A stretch of 64,000 bases of DNA from a virus. The translations under genes were made by a program, and so were the position numbers. The notes under the pieces are model-generated. The model searched no databases. It was not told the DNA's origin and saw only the letters and a list, made by a program, of their open reading frames with translations. The stretch spans positions 1 through 64,000 of the IMG/VR virus record IMGVR_UViG_3300022916_000010; one strand, 5' to 3'. Numbering within the stretch: the first letter of the stretch is position 1; every line of letters starts with the position of its first letter. Of this stretch, positions 39,201 to 47,261 are shown piece after piece.

Positions 39201-39532
39201 AAATGTATCATGCTTCTAAATCACCGAAGTTAGATATTGACGGAATAAAAATAAATCAAAAAACTCTAAATTCTTTTTATCCTAAAAGTGACTACATATA
39301 TCTTGGGACTTTAAGATACATATTGTCTCAGTATTTCCAGTATACTCCTAGAGGGAAATACTTTATGTATGAAGTAGATGTAACTGATATCCCATTGTTC
39401 GATTTTAATTTTATCGGGCAAAAAAGAACGTCGGTTAAAATTTCCCCTGAAAATGTAAGGAAAATTTGTGCGTATAGAGTCGGATGGCCTGAGACAAAGA
39501 AAAAAAGGTTTAGGAGAATCAGAGATGAATGA
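39197..39532 (+). CDS. Hypothetical protein, possibly ART-like
   Basis: 111 residues. Opening MYHASKSPKLDIDGI, a central YIYLGT and YMYEVDV recall small phage proteins with an ADP-ribosyltransferase or phosphotransferase-like fold (YH-x-S near the start). Catalytic Glu not assigned, so the call is weak. Overlaps the previous gene by 4 nt. Confidence 0.5.
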   Translation: MKMYHASKSPKLDIDGIKINQKTLNSFYPKSDYIYLGTLRYILSQYFQYTPRGKYFMYEVDVTDIPLFDFNFIGQKRTSVKISPENVRKICAYRVGWPETKKKRFRRIRDE

Positions 39533-39722
39533 TGCTAATGCTATCCGAGGCATTTTTATGCATAGAATGATTAGGCATATTGCCAAAGCTCATTCAACAT
39601 TTATCTCTATTAGTAGAGAGAGTTTATATTCATTTGATGATCTTGCGAATGCTAATTATACAAAAATAGAAGATCGCCTAATCAGTTTAGGCTTTCTGAG
39701 TCTACCAAAGAAATTTAACTAG
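39525..39722 (+). CDS. Hypothetical helical protein, 65 aa
   Basis: MNDANAIRGIFMHRMIRHIAKAH; may be a small helix-turn-helix-like protein (NYTKIEDRLISLGF). SD AGGAG inside the previous gene. Confidence 0.58.
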   Translation: MNDANAIRGIFMHRMIRHIAKAHSTFISISRESLYSFDDLANANYTKIEDRLISLGFLSLPKKFN

Positions 39723-39735
39723 AAAGGAATTCAAA

Positions 39736-40068
39736 ATGGTAGCTTCTTTTATTCTCGTGATGTCGTGGTTTGTGTTGATTGCACTGGACCTGTTCATGCA
39801 AGGACTGATTGTTAGTATTGCATGGAACGTCGTTGTCCCTGCTGTCGTTGGTTCCATGTTTGGAGTAGAAGCCCCTGAGATGGGGATTGCTGTTGGCGCA
39901 GCAATTGCTATGTTTATGGGTATCTTCAAAGCCCAGTCTTATAAGCAAGATACAAAAGGCATGGAAATTGATGAAGTGACTACTTATCTTTGGGGAACTG
40001 CTATCGGTCGTTGGATTATTGGTTTTATCGGTATCGGTCTGATGGCTCTTGCAGTTGCGTTTATCTAG
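39736..40068 (+). CDS. Integral membrane protein, 110 aa
   Basis: Three helices: 3-28, 32-62, 85-109. Small and Gly/Ala-rich, holin-like in size, but no lysis cassette is adjacent. Confidence 0.68.
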   Translation: MVASFILVMSWFVLIALDLFMQGLIVSIAWNVVVPAVVGSMFGVEAPEMGIAVGAAIAMFMGIFKAQSYKQDTKGMEIDEVTTYLWGTAIGRWIIGFIGIGLMALAVAFI

Positions 40069-40082
40069 TTCTCCCTGAAAAT

Positions 40083-40132
40083 AAAGGATTTTTTGCGAGA
40101 GGTAGATATTACCCTCGCAAGAATCCTTTATG
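40083..40132 (+). terminator. Strong intergenic hairpin
   Basis: AAAGGATT...TTGCGAG pairs with CTCGCAA...AATCCTTT. Sits 10 nt before the next gene, so it may be regulatory. TCTCCCTGAAAAT directly precedes it. Confidence 0.65.
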
Positions 40133-40141
40133 GAGATAGAA

Positions 40142-40591
40142 ATGTTTGAAACAGAACAACTAGAAAAACTCAAAGAACTCAAAAAAATGCTTGACAAGGC
40201 GAGTTTTGTGATGCATGACTCCCCGACCATCGAGCTACAAACCGATCCTAATTCCGATCCTCTTGTTATGTTTGATGGGCTTTTGGGTATCTATTATGCT
40301 CAAAATGCAGTAACTAAGAGAACCCTCTCTGGTGACATAACAATTGATGGTTTTGTTATAACGGAATTTCATTACTATTCTGGTGATAGAGAAACGCCTC
40401 CTGATGTTGATGAGGCTGAAGTTTATGCCAGCGATAGACTTATGGATATCGTAAGATGGGCTATGCTAAAGAGATATGAAAACATGTTGGATGGAACTCT
40501 TCAAGGTATAGAAGAAGCGGAAATGGACCTAGAAGAATCCATCGGCGATATCATGCAAGAGTTTTTGGATAAGGGCGAGACTCAAGAATAG
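40142..40591 (+). CDS. Hypothetical acidic protein, 149 aa
   Basis: Start MFETEQLEKLKELKKML chosen for GGAGATAG. Helical ends, beta centre. No family recognised. Confidence 0.65.
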   Translation: MFETEQLEKLKELKKMLDKASFVMHDSPTIELQTDPNSDPLVMFDGLLGIYYAQNAVTKRTLSGDITIDGFVITEFHYYSGDRETPPDVDEAEVYASDRLMDIVRWAMLKRYENMLDGTLQGIEEAEMDLEESIGDIMQEFLDKGETQE

Positions 40592-40638
40592 TCCCTGTAA
40601 AATCTACAACAATTGAGTGAAGATGAAAGGAACTTGCC

Positions 40639-40932
40639 ATGAATGATTTATATCCTACTTTGGTCGTAACGTCTTACAGTAAACACAATTCGGTTGAGAA
40701 GATTACGAAGGCATTGAAAGATGCTCCTCAGCAGAAATGTAACACCCCTGAAGCGATGGCTGGTAAAGTCTTCGAAATGCGTTACAATGGCAAGGGGCCA
40801 GTAGGCACCTTGAGTGAGTATTTTATTCATGGTAATATTGCTTCTGCCTTGATTATGGTTGAGGATGGAAGCGTGATGGTAGAAAGACAAGAAAACGGCG
40901 AATGGGTCGCTGTTGATACCAAAAAAGGGTAA
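40639..40932 (+). CDS. Hypothetical protein, 97 aa
   Basis: Soluble alpha/beta; ALIMVEDGSVMVERQENGEWVAVD forms likely beta hairpins. No family. Confidence 0.62.
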   Translation: MNDLYPTLVVTSYSKHNSVEKITKALKDAPQQKCNTPEAMAGKVFEMRYNGKGPVGTLSEYFIHGNIASALIMVEDGSVMVERQENGEWVAVDTKKG

Positions 40933-40936
40933 GAAA

Positions 40937-41278
40937 ATGAATCATGTTTTTAATCACAGGCGTCCGCATTTGGATCGTAAGGGGAATCTCCGCGTTCCGA
41001 ACCGTAAGGTAAAGACTTTCAAGGTCGGTGAGAACCTTGTTCTCACGAGGGACGTTGATAGTTCTCGTACTGGCAGCGTTATGGAAGTTGCCAATGTCGA
41101 TCAGTTTCCTTTTGTCGTTATGAAGCCCGTCATTATGTCTTGGAAGGGCGGAAGTATTGACAAAAGCAAAAATCAATCTCGGTTCCATTATGTTTTCGAT
41201 ATGAGGAAGGACGTTTTTGTCCGAGCCACGAAAGCATACATCGATCATCTTAACGAACATGCGGTAAACTATTCGTAA
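40937..41278 (+). CDS. Hypothetical basic protein, 113 aa
   Basis: Basic start NHRRPHLDRKGNLRVPNRKVK; beta-rich core LVLTRDVDSSRTGSVMEV. Codon use is more GC-rich than the upstream gene. Confidence 0.6.
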   Translation: MNHVFNHRRPHLDRKGNLRVPNRKVKTFKVGENLVLTRDVDSSRTGSVMEVANVDQFPFVVMKPVIMSWKGGSIDKSKNQSRFHYVFDMRKDVFVRATKAYIDHLNEHAVNYS

Positions 41279-41327
41279 TATCGTCGCACCGATAGTTGCA
41301 ACCACCATTAGTTAAGAAAGACATAGT

Positions 41328-41741
41328 ATGCCTAAGAAGAAAAATATCAATCGGCAAAAGGGTCGCCAAAAAAGTTACAAAAGATTAGCTGATTTTAAGC
41401 CAGAAGAAGTTCTTCCCTTGACTTCTTCTGGTGCTGCTCCTAGAGAATTTGTTATAAGAGGGGAAGCTTTCAAAGTTAAAATGGCTTCAGCCCGCTATTC
41501 ATGTTTCAAAAAGAGTTTAGCTTGTGTTACATGCGGTATTGTTGGCACCAAAATGATTTTGGAATTGCCCCCGAATACAAATATTCCGCATTTCAATCTG
41601 TATGCGGTAGACGATCAACAGCAATTGATTCTTATGACAAAGGATCATATTATTCCTAAATCAAGAGGCGGCAAAGACTCCCTGAGAAATTTTCAAACAA
41701 TGTGTACAATCTGTAATTGCGAAAAGGCAGATAAGATATGA
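41328..41741 (+). CDS. HNH endonuclease
   Basis: 137 residues. C-terminal HNH: CVTCG, TKDHIIPKSRGGKDSLRNFQTMCTICNCEK, containing the His metal ligand, Asn and two CxxC zinc pairs. N-terminal part basic. No upstream hairpin seen over its start, unlike the mobile endonucleases. The stop overlaps the next start. Confidence 0.8.
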   Translation: MPKKKNINRQKGRQKSYKRLADFKPEEVLPLTSSGAAPREFVIRGEAFKVKMASARYSCFKKSLACVTCGIVGTKMILELPPNTNIPHFNLYAVDDQQQLILMTKDHIIPKSRGGKDSLRNFQTMCTICNCEKADKI

Positions 41742-41893
41742 GAGAAATTAGGACAATGAGCGTTGTTGTTGGTTCTGCTGCATGTGATGCTAAATGCCCG
41801 TATTGCATTAGCAAAATGACAGGCATTAAGGACCACCAACATTGTAGCAATATTCATGGTAGGGCGCAATGTTTTTGCCAGAAGGAAAATAAA
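41738..41893 (+). pseudogene. Truncated radical SAM-like N-terminus
   Basis: MREIRTMSVVVGSAACDAKCPYC holds a CxxxCxxC, the 4Fe-4S site of radical SAM enzymes, but the rest of the enzyme is missing: the frame runs directly into the next gene. A deletion probably fused them. Confidence 0.5.
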
Positions 41894-42193
41894 ATGAGAT
41901 GGATTAAGTATAAACAACATTGGTCGCATAGCGTAGACAAAAGGTGGACATACATTGAAGTCCCTGAAGATTATAAATTTACTGAGGCTGGCGAATTTCT
42001 AAATGACACTGGCAGACTAAGTAATTTCTCTGACAAATGGCGAAAAGTAGTGTGGCGACGGGTTTACAAGTTGCCTAAAGCTATTCTCGATAAAGAATTA
42101 GAGTATGCTGAAGACGGAGTAAAATATGCACAAGAAAAAGTTGCAGCACTGAAAAAAATGCAGAAAAAGTCTCCCTGTAAAAAAGTAGAATAA
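41894..42193 (+). CDS. Hypothetical protein, 99 aa
   Basis: Start MRWIKYKQHWSHSVDKRWTYIEVPE, supported by AGAAGGAAAATAAA. In frame with the radical SAM remnant, so a fusion product is possible. The tail is a coiled coil (YAQEKVAALKKMQKK). Confidence 0.6.
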   Translation: MRWIKYKQHWSHSVDKRWTYIEVPEDYKFTEAGEFLNDTGRLSNFSDKWRKVVWRRVYKLPKAILDKELEYAEDGVKYAQEKVAALKKMQKKSPCKKVE

Positions 42194-42222
42194 TGATACA
42201 GCGTAGAGAAAGGGACTAATCT

Positions 42223-42873
42223 ATGCGAATTAAGATACCTACAACAAGTTATCATATGGCTCCTGCTAATAAAGAAGTCCATAAGATCAAACCTATTGGG
42301 GAACTACTGCGTAGGTATATCGCAGAAGCTATCTCCGCAAATCCTCATGCCACTATTGTAGATCCTTTCGCAAGAAATGCTACATTGGCAAATTTCACCA
42401 ATGATATCAGCCGAGATACAGATGCGGCTTTTCATATGGATGCTGCCGATTTCTTAGAGTTTCTGTATCAACAAGGGGTAAGGGCCGATGTTGTTATATT
42501 CGATCCACCTTTCTCAGCTTCTCAAAACGCCAAAGCTTATAAAGTCAAGGAAAAAGGTACAAGACTCCAAGATACCATAGTCAGATGCAAGCAGATTCTT
42601 CCTAGATTAGTAAGAAATGGGGGAATTGTTATTACAACTGGTTGGACTGCTAATGGAGTTGGCGATTGGAGAGGCTTTGATAAGATTGAATTCATGACTG
42701 TCAATCATAGTTATAATCGCTATGCTACTACTTGTTTAGTCGAAAGAAAGGTTTTCGAGCCTATCCATGTAATTTGGAAATATTTTGAGGCTGATAAATG
42801 TTCTCAAAGACATGATAACAATTGCGACAAAGCAAGAGAAGAGTTGGCAGACTCATATTTTAAGATTCCCTGA
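42223..42873 (+). CDS. Putative DNA methyltransferase
   Basis: 216 residues. Motif I-like IVDPFARNATLA (~46-57) and catalytic DPPFS (~92-96) of amino-methyltransferases; IVITTGW strand follows. Short for the class, no target recognition domain evident. Ends KIP with TGA inside TTCCCTGA. Confidence 0.75.
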   Translation: MRIKIPTTSYHMAPANKEVHKIKPIGELLRRYIAEAISANPHATIVDPFARNATLANFTNDISRDTDAAFHMDAADFLEFLYQQGVRADVVIFDPPFSASQNAKAYKVKEKGTRLQDTIVRCKQILPRLVRNGGIVITTGWTANGVGDWRGFDKIEFMTVNHSYNRYATTCLVERKVFEPIHVIWKYFEADKCSQRHDNNCDKAREELADSYFKIP

Positions 42874-42914
42874 AATTAAGCACAAAATCAAAAAGAGCAA
42901 CTGAAAGGGAAAAT

Positions 42915-43568
42915 ATGTCAATTCGTAGCGAATATATGGGGGCACAACTGTCTGGTAAGATCTTGTCAACGGTTATTGATGATGTTATCAGAGTTATCAA
43001 AAAGTCAAGAAAAAAGTTTGATGCTATCGCCTTTAGGGGAATGAGTGGAGCAGTAGTAGCTCCTGCCGTAGCAGCTAAACTTGGCAAACCTTTGATTCTT
43101 GTGAGAAAAGATTGCGAAAACTCTCATAGTAGTTCTATGGTAGAAGGTTGCGAAAAAGACCAATGCGAATATATCATCATTGATGATTTTGTTTGTTCTG
43201 GGGCTACTATAAAAGCCACAATCGATATGATTGATGAAGAATTCGGGGGCGGCTATAATTATTCTTGCGTAGGGGTTTTCTTATATTCTCCTGGGGGAAA
43301 AACAGAACAAAGAGTAAAAGAAGTCCTCAGACACGATCACAATTTAGAACTTTACGTCAAATTCTGTCTCCCTGCAAAAAGAAAAGAAATTCGTGTGGGA
43401 GATATCGTTATGAATAGTTGGAGTAGATTCATAGTCGAACATATTACTTTGGCCGGGGCCGATATACCCTCAGTCAAGGTTCTGGAGAAAAACGAGTCTA
43501 TTGAGATACATGGTGAAGGCGGTTTAAGATATCGGTTAAGCGAGATAAGCTTCGAAGGAGAAAAATGA
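42915..43568 (+). CDS. Phosphoribosyltransferase
   Basis: 217 residues. FRGMSGAVVAPAVAAKLGKPLILVRK and the PRPP-loop motif YIIIDDFVCSGATI place it in type I PRTases. The C-terminal ~70 residues are an extra beta domain. May salvage nucleobases or act in regulation. SD AAAGGGAAAATATG. Confidence 0.82.
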   Translation: MSIRSEYMGAQLSGKILSTVIDDVIRVIKKSRKKFDAIAFRGMSGAVVAPAVAAKLGKPLILVRKDCENSHSSSMVEGCEKDQCEYIIIDDFVCSGATIKATIDMIDEEFGGGYNYSCVGVFLYSPGGKTEQRVKEVLRHDHNLELYVKFCLPAKRKEIRVGDIVMNSWSRFIVEHITLAGADIPSVKVLEKNESIEIHGEGGLRYRLSEISFEGEK

Positions 43569-43804
43569 TGTCGAATGTTTATGTTGTTATTAGACATAAT
43601 CAAACTGGCCGATGTTTTCTTCTTGATCGGCGTTATTTCTTGATTGATAAGGATCATTATTGCAAGAATGTCCCTGCCAGCTATTGTCAAAAAGATGAAG
43701 AATGGATACCTTCGTTTGTTTGGCAAAAGCCTTTATGGGCCAGACACATGAAGGCAAAGGAATTTACTGCGTATTGGTATGATCCTCAAATAGCCTTGGG
43801 ATAA
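43565..43804 (+). CDS. Hypothetical protein, 79 aa
   Basis: NUDIX-adjacent-looking start (VYVVIRHNQTGRCFLLDRR) but no Nudix box. SD AAGGAG overlaps the PRTase end. Confidence 0.6.
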   Translation: MMSNVYVVIRHNQTGRCFLLDRRYFLIDKDHYCKNVPASYCQKDEEWIPSFVWQKPLWARHMKAKEFTAYWYDPQIALG

Positions 43805-43808
43805 CAAA

Positions 43809-44006
43809 ATGATTAAAATCGGCGACGAAATCCATACTCGTTTCGGTAGAACTGAGATAGAACAAATGCAGATCACCGATTATCCTCGTACAAAGTGCGG
43901 CACTAATGTTGATGAAGTAGATGAAGATGACATTAGGGCCAATAAGGTGGTTTTTATATTGGCTAATGGGCATTGGTGCTATTCAGATCAGGTATATCTT
44001 CCCTGA
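43809..44006 (+). CDS. Hypothetical protein, 65 aa
   Basis: MIKIGDEIHTRFGRTEIEQMQ and onward; small beta-rich protein. Its stop TGA belongs to TTCCCTGA. Confidence 0.58.
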   Translation: MIKIGDEIHTRFGRTEIEQMQITDYPRTKCGTNVDEVDEDDIRANKVVFILANGHWCYSDQVYLP

Positions 44007-44050
44007 TAAAATGAAGGAAATTGTCATAGTAAAACGAAAGAAGGATTATT

Positions 44051-44239
44051 ATGGCTAAGAAAAAGAAACTTACGGAACAGCAGAAATTGGTCAAGTCCCT
44101 GCGTCGAGCGGCCAGAGAGGCCGAATTAGACGTTGTAAGGGCGTCAGGACGACTTCGTTCCAATTCCTGGGGCGGAAAGCCTTCCAACAGAAAAAAACGT
44201 CGTAAGGCCAAATTGGACCTACACAAAGGCGACTGCTGA
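44051..44239 (+). CDS. Small strongly basic protein, 62 aa
   Basis: About a third Lys/Arg (KKKKLTEQQKLVKSLRRAARE; KPSNRKKRRKAKLDL). Likely nucleic-acid binding by charge. SD AAAGAAGG. Confidence 0.6.
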   Translation: MAKKKKLTEQQKLVKSLRRAAREAELDVVRASGRLRSNSWGGKPSNRKKRRKAKLDLHKGDC

Positions 44240-44302
44240 TCATATCCCTGCAATAACTCGTAAAATGCTCATGAGTCAATCGCTCATAGAAGGAGAAAAA
44301 CG

Positions 44303-44707
44303 ATGAAACGCTCTGCAATGCTCACTATGGTTTTGTTCTCTATTGCTCTTGGTGGTTGTGCCGGTACGCATCTTGAAACAGGCAAAGGGGCCTGGCTCAC
44401 CTTTACGTCTTCTACAACCCTAGAGGTTATGAAGGCTCCTGTGACTCATTCAATGGGCCTTGGCGAAACTGCCAATATCATTGCTCGTAGGGAACCGAAT
44501 AGTCCGATGGGACAAGAGGCCCCTGCTGGAATGGTAGCTATCAATATACCCACCGTTTCGTATGAAGATGAGAAAAAGACCCCTGAAAAGACGTACAAGT
44601 ATTACGATGAACAAACGCAAACGCATAAGATCGTTCCTTGGGATGAGTTGCCGGCTGAGTATAAGAAGGCATATGCGTCTTCCAACTCTATTCCGTCTAC
44701 TTGGTAA
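44303..44707 (+). CDS. Lipoprotein, 134 aa
   Basis: Signal peptide with lipobox LGGC (Cys ~19): MKRSAMLTMVLFSIALGGCAG. The mature part is polar with no recognised domain. An outer- or inner-membrane lipoprotein could mediate superinfection exclusion; inference. Confidence 0.75.
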   Translation: MKRSAMLTMVLFSIALGGCAGTHLETGKGAWLTFTSSTTLEVMKAPVTHSMGLGETANIIARREPNSPMGQEAPAGMVAINIPTVSYEDEKKTPEKTYKYYDEQTQTHKIVPWDELPAEYKKAYASSNSIPSTW

Positions 44708-44737
44708 TCCCTGTAGTTTGATGTTGAATTCCTAATG

Positions 44738-44798
44738 AGAACAAGAGCTAGATTGACTGACGTTGTAATCCTGGCTGGAAGATAAGCCCTCTTGTTCT
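44738..44798 (+). terminator. Probable terminator before tRNA-Lys
   Basis: AGAACAAGAG (44738-44747) pairs with CTCTTGTTCT (44789-44798), followed by TT. Confidence 0.55.
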
Positions 44799-44802
44799 TT
44801 AT

Positions 44803-44875
44803 GCGCCTATAGCTCAATTGGCAGAGCATCACACTTTTAATGTGGCGGTTCCAGGTTCGAGTCCTGGTGGGCGTA
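44803..44875 (+). tRNA. tRNA-Lys (anticodon UUU)
   Basis: Acceptor GCGCCTA/TGGGCGT, D-arm GCTC/GAGC, anticodon stem TCACA/TGTGG with loop CTTTTAA, T-arm CCAGG-TTCGAGT-CCTGG. Confidence 0.93.
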
Positions 44876-44881
44876 TTTTTC

Positions 44882-45131
44882 TGGGCGGAAGTTATTTGGC
44901 ATAACAGCATCCGGAAAGTAGTCCTAGGAGATTATTGCGTCTGATCGTCTAATGAGTGGCTAACTGTGCAACACTACTCTACCAAAGTTTGATCGACTTA
45001 CCAAGGGTATCAGATTGCATGGAAGATACCTGGCATTAGGCCAGGAGACCAGGGTTTAATTCCCTGTAAGACAAGGCAATATCGTAATGCTTTCGGAAGA
45101 AGGTCGCGGGGTTCGATTCCCAGCCCGCCCA
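44882..45131 (+). tRNA. tRNA-like locus with ~180-nt anticodon-loop insertion
   Basis: Outer halves: acceptor TGGGCGG (44882-44888)/CCGCCCA (45125-45131), D-arm GTTAT-TTGGC-ATAAC, anticodon stem TCCGG/TCGGA, T-arm CGGGG-TTCGATT-CCCAG (one mismatch). Inside the loop lies another tRNA-like set: TATC...GATA, CCTGG-CATTAGG-CCAGG, CAGGG-TTTAATT-CCCTG, flanked by CTTA/TAAG. No group I core is recognisable. Either an interrupted tRNA, nested tRNAs, or a structured tRNA mimic. Confidence 0.5.
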
Positions 45132-45150
45132 TTAAAAATTGGAGAAAATC

Positions 45151-45498
45151 ATGAAAGTCAAATTCAACACAGACTGCGAAATTGAAGTCATCAGTAGCTA
45201 TGATGAGGCTCTTGACGATGTTGAGGGTTCCACCGAAATAATTCGGGCTGGCTCTAAGCTAGATTTCGATGTTATCGGCCATCCTGAACGTTTTCAGGCA
45301 GGGAAAGGGTTTGTAGAAGATAAAACTCTTGTTAATGTCCAATTCCCTGATGGAAGCGTAGCTTTCGGAATCAGTACAGAATGGTTTGACGAAACGAACA
45401 GCGACGAAGTTCCTTGGTACAATGTCCCTGGCGGTCCTATCCCTGATAATATCACTGATAAAGAATGGGATGCACTGGTGAATCCAACAAAAAGGTAA
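45151..45498 (+). CDS. Hypothetical protein, 115 aa
   Basis: Start MKVKFNTDCEIEVIS, SD GGAG. Beta-rich, acidic, with NVPGGPIPDNITDKEWDAL at the end. No family recognised. Confidence 0.62.
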   Translation: MKVKFNTDCEIEVISSYDEALDDVEGSTEIIRAGSKLDFDVIGHPERFQAGKGFVEDKTLVNVQFPDGSVAFGISTEWFDETNSDEVPWYNVPGGPIPDNITDKEWDALVNPTKR

Positions 45499-45504
45499 AT
45501 AACA

Positions 45505-45645
45505 ATGAAATCCAGAGATAAGGCGATTGCAATTGTTTCGATGTGGGTCGGAGCGGCGGTTGGTAGCATTTTTCTTGCCCATATGGGAGTGATTGCGTTT
45601 GCAATTGCTTTCGTTGGTACGATTGTTGTTTCAATAGAAGACTAA
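45505..45645 (+). CDS. Small membrane protein, 46 aa
   Basis: Two hydrophobic segments (AIVSMWVGAAVGSIFLAH; VIAFAIAFVGTIVV). One-base gap to the next ATG. Confidence 0.62.
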   Translation: MKSRDKAIAIVSMWVGAAVGSIFLAHMGVIAFAIAFVGTIVVSIED

Positions 45646-45646
45646 T

Positions 45647-45973
45647 ATGATCTGCTTACGATGTGGATATTGTTGTCACCGAATGTCTGTTATGATCGTT
45701 GATGATCCTAGCAAAGGTATAGCACAAGATAATATTATCCACCATAATGGTCAAGGTCAACCATGTAAACATCTACAAAAAGATGGGGATCAATTCTCTT
45801 GTTCAATCCATGATAAAGATTGGTACGATGAAACTCCCTGTTTTTCGCATGGACAAATGGAGAAGTCTGCCGAAACGCCTTGTAGGCTCGGTAAATATAT
45901 GTTAGCTAATCCTAACATATTAGCTCACGCTCTGAAAGGAAATGAAAATGGCTCACTTGCTCGAAGAAGCTAA
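45647..45973 (+). CDS. YkgJ-like Cys-cluster protein
   Basis: 108 residues. Opening CLRCGYCC, then CKHL, CSIHDKDWYDETPC match the CxxCxxCC...C...C pattern of the YkgJ/UPF0153 family, thought to bind zinc or an Fe-S cluster. Overlaps the next gene by 26 nt. Confidence 0.72.
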   Translation: MICLRCGYCCHRMSVMIVDDPSKGIAQDNIIHHNGQGQPCKHLQKDGDQFSCSIHDKDWYDETPCFSHGQMEKSAETPCRLGKYMLANPNILAHALKGNENGSLARRS

Positions 45974-46610
45974 AAACGTTGGTATCTTTATTGTATGCTT
46001 GACTTTAACTCTTATCGTTTTTATGTTGATCTCTACTTTGGGCGATGGAGAAGAAAATATTACCCCTGAAGAAGCCTCAGCAAATCAATATGTAGAAGAT
46101 ACATACGGAACGGGAGCTTTGTATCCTCCTAAGCCTAAGCCTCCTATCCGTTATGCATCTAAACAGCAACCAATAGATAATAACCCAAAGATTGACAATT
46201 ACCCTAGGTACGTCAATCCTAAGCGTTTTGGTCAAAATGAGTTGAAAACTATTGTCGTCGCTGCGAATCGTAACAAATGCGGTGGAGATTTGTTTTTAAT
46301 TCTTTTGGCTATTCGTAAAGCCGAAAATGGACGGCCTGGCTTAGAGTTCGGAGTTTTACATCCAAGAGCAATCAATACCAATTTGGATACTCAAGCTGGC
46401 TGGGCTGCTGCTACTGTAGTCAAGAATTATCAAAGATGGTTGAATTCTGACAAAAGCCTGAATTTCATTACCTTCTTAGGTAATCGGTATTGCCCCACAA
46501 CTGGTAATTTATCAGCCGCTGAACGTAGGCTAAATGGTAACTGGATTGGAAATGTCACGAAGTGGTACAAAATTTTTAGGATTGAACATGAAAAAACTGT
46601 ATCGTCTTAA
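45948..46610 (+). CDS. Membrane-anchored lysozyme-like protein
   Basis: 220 residues. Anchor helix ~11-33, Pro-rich linker (PPKPKPPIRY), then ~130 residues with LAIRKAENGRPGLEFGVLHPRA and FITFLGNRYCPTT...NWIGNVTKWY. The AxRxAENG...FGV pattern fits lysozyme-superfamily or transglycosylase-like domains, with Glu in AENG as candidate catalytic acid. May cleave peptidoglycan. SD GAAAGGA. Confidence 0.65.
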   Translation: MAHLLEEAKNVGIFIVCLTLTLIVFMLISTLGDGEENITPEEASANQYVEDTYGTGALYPPKPKPPIRYASKQQPIDNNPKIDNYPRYVNPKRFGQNELKTIVVAANRNKCGGDLFLILLAIRKAENGRPGLEFGVLHPRAINTNLDTQAGWAAATVVKNYQRWLNSDKSLNFITFLGNRYCPTTGNLSAAERRLNGNWIGNVTKWYKIFRIEHEKTVSS

Positions 46611-46623
46611 AAATAATTAAAGG

Positions 46624-46672
46624 ATATTTATCTCTTTTCTCGGAACAAGTTTCTTAGAAAGGAGATAAATAT
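46624..46672 (+). promoter_or_regulatory. 17-bp hairpin burying the HNH gene's SD and start
   Basis: ATATTTATCTC (46624-46634) pairs with GAGATAAATAT (46662-46672), extended by TTTTCT/AGAAAG. The stem covers AAGGAG and the first two bases of the ATG at 46671. Strongest of three such hairpins. Confidence 0.8.
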
Positions 46673-47222
46673 GAAAATATGTGAAGTTAAAGAGTGTGAT
46701 AGGAAAAGTTTTTGTAAAGGATATTGCACTAAACATTATCAAAAATGGAAGAAATACGGTAACCCTGAGTATATCAAAGACTTAGGAAGACCCAAAAGTG
46801 GTATAAATTTTGTATGTAAGGAATGTGGAAATACTTTTTATCGTAGTCCGTCTGAGATAGAAAAAGCTAAGAAACATAATAGTGAATGCAAATTTTGCTC
46901 TAAAAAATGCGGTTATGACCACTCTAGAGGAAAACAAAAAAAGATTGTTCCATTAGAAGAAAGAGAATGGAAACATAATCGAAAAGGATATCTTTCTACA
47001 ACTGTAAGAGGAAAAACTGTTTTACAGCATAGATGGATTATTGAAAAACATTTAGGCCGTAAACTAAAAAAAATCGAAATAATTCATCATCTAAATGGAA
47101 TCAAAGATGATAATCGAATAGAGAATCTTGCAGTATGTACAAATACTACTCATCATTTATTCATTAGGAAACTGAAAGATAGGATTAAGGAATTGGAAGA
47201 TCGTATTCTCTCCCTGTCCTAA
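46671..47222 (+). CDS. HNH homing endonuclease
   Basis: 183 residues. N-terminal zinc elements (CEVKECDRKSFCKGYCTKHY; CKECGNTF), C-terminal HNH core LQHRWIIEKHLGRKL...EIIHHLNGIKDDNRIENLAV. Free-standing, inserted between unrelated genes, more AT-rich than its neighbours. Confidence 0.88.
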   Translation: MKICEVKECDRKSFCKGYCTKHYQKWKKYGNPEYIKDLGRPKSGINFVCKECGNTFYRSPSEIEKAKKHNSECKFCSKKCGYDHSRGKQKKIVPLEEREWKHNRKGYLSTTVRGKTVLQHRWIIEKHLGRKLKKIEIIHHLNGIKDDNRIENLAVCTNTTHHLFIRKLKDRIKELEDRILSLS

Positions 47223-47261
47223 AATAGAGTTTTGTTAAAGGCAACACGAAAGGATAACAAA

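Noticed and set aside
39736-40068. Holin.
   Set aside because: Size and helices fit, but no endolysin is next to it, and many small membrane proteins here look similar, so only a membrane protein is called.
45035-45060. A hairpin CCTGG-CATTAGG-CCAGG that could present a UUA anticodon, i.e. an ochre suppressor tRNA.
   Set aside because: Position 33 would be A and not U, the acceptor strands pair poorly, and it lies inside another tRNA-like structure. Stop codon use in the window looks standard.
44906-45090. Group I intron in a tRNA anticodon loop.
   Set aside because: I could not find the P3-P8 core or the conserved P7/G-site pairing; the insertion is also short. Left as an unexplained insertion.
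46624-46672. Rho-independent terminator before the HNH gene.
   Set aside because: No T tract follows, and the stem lies exactly over the SD and ATG, which fits translation control better.
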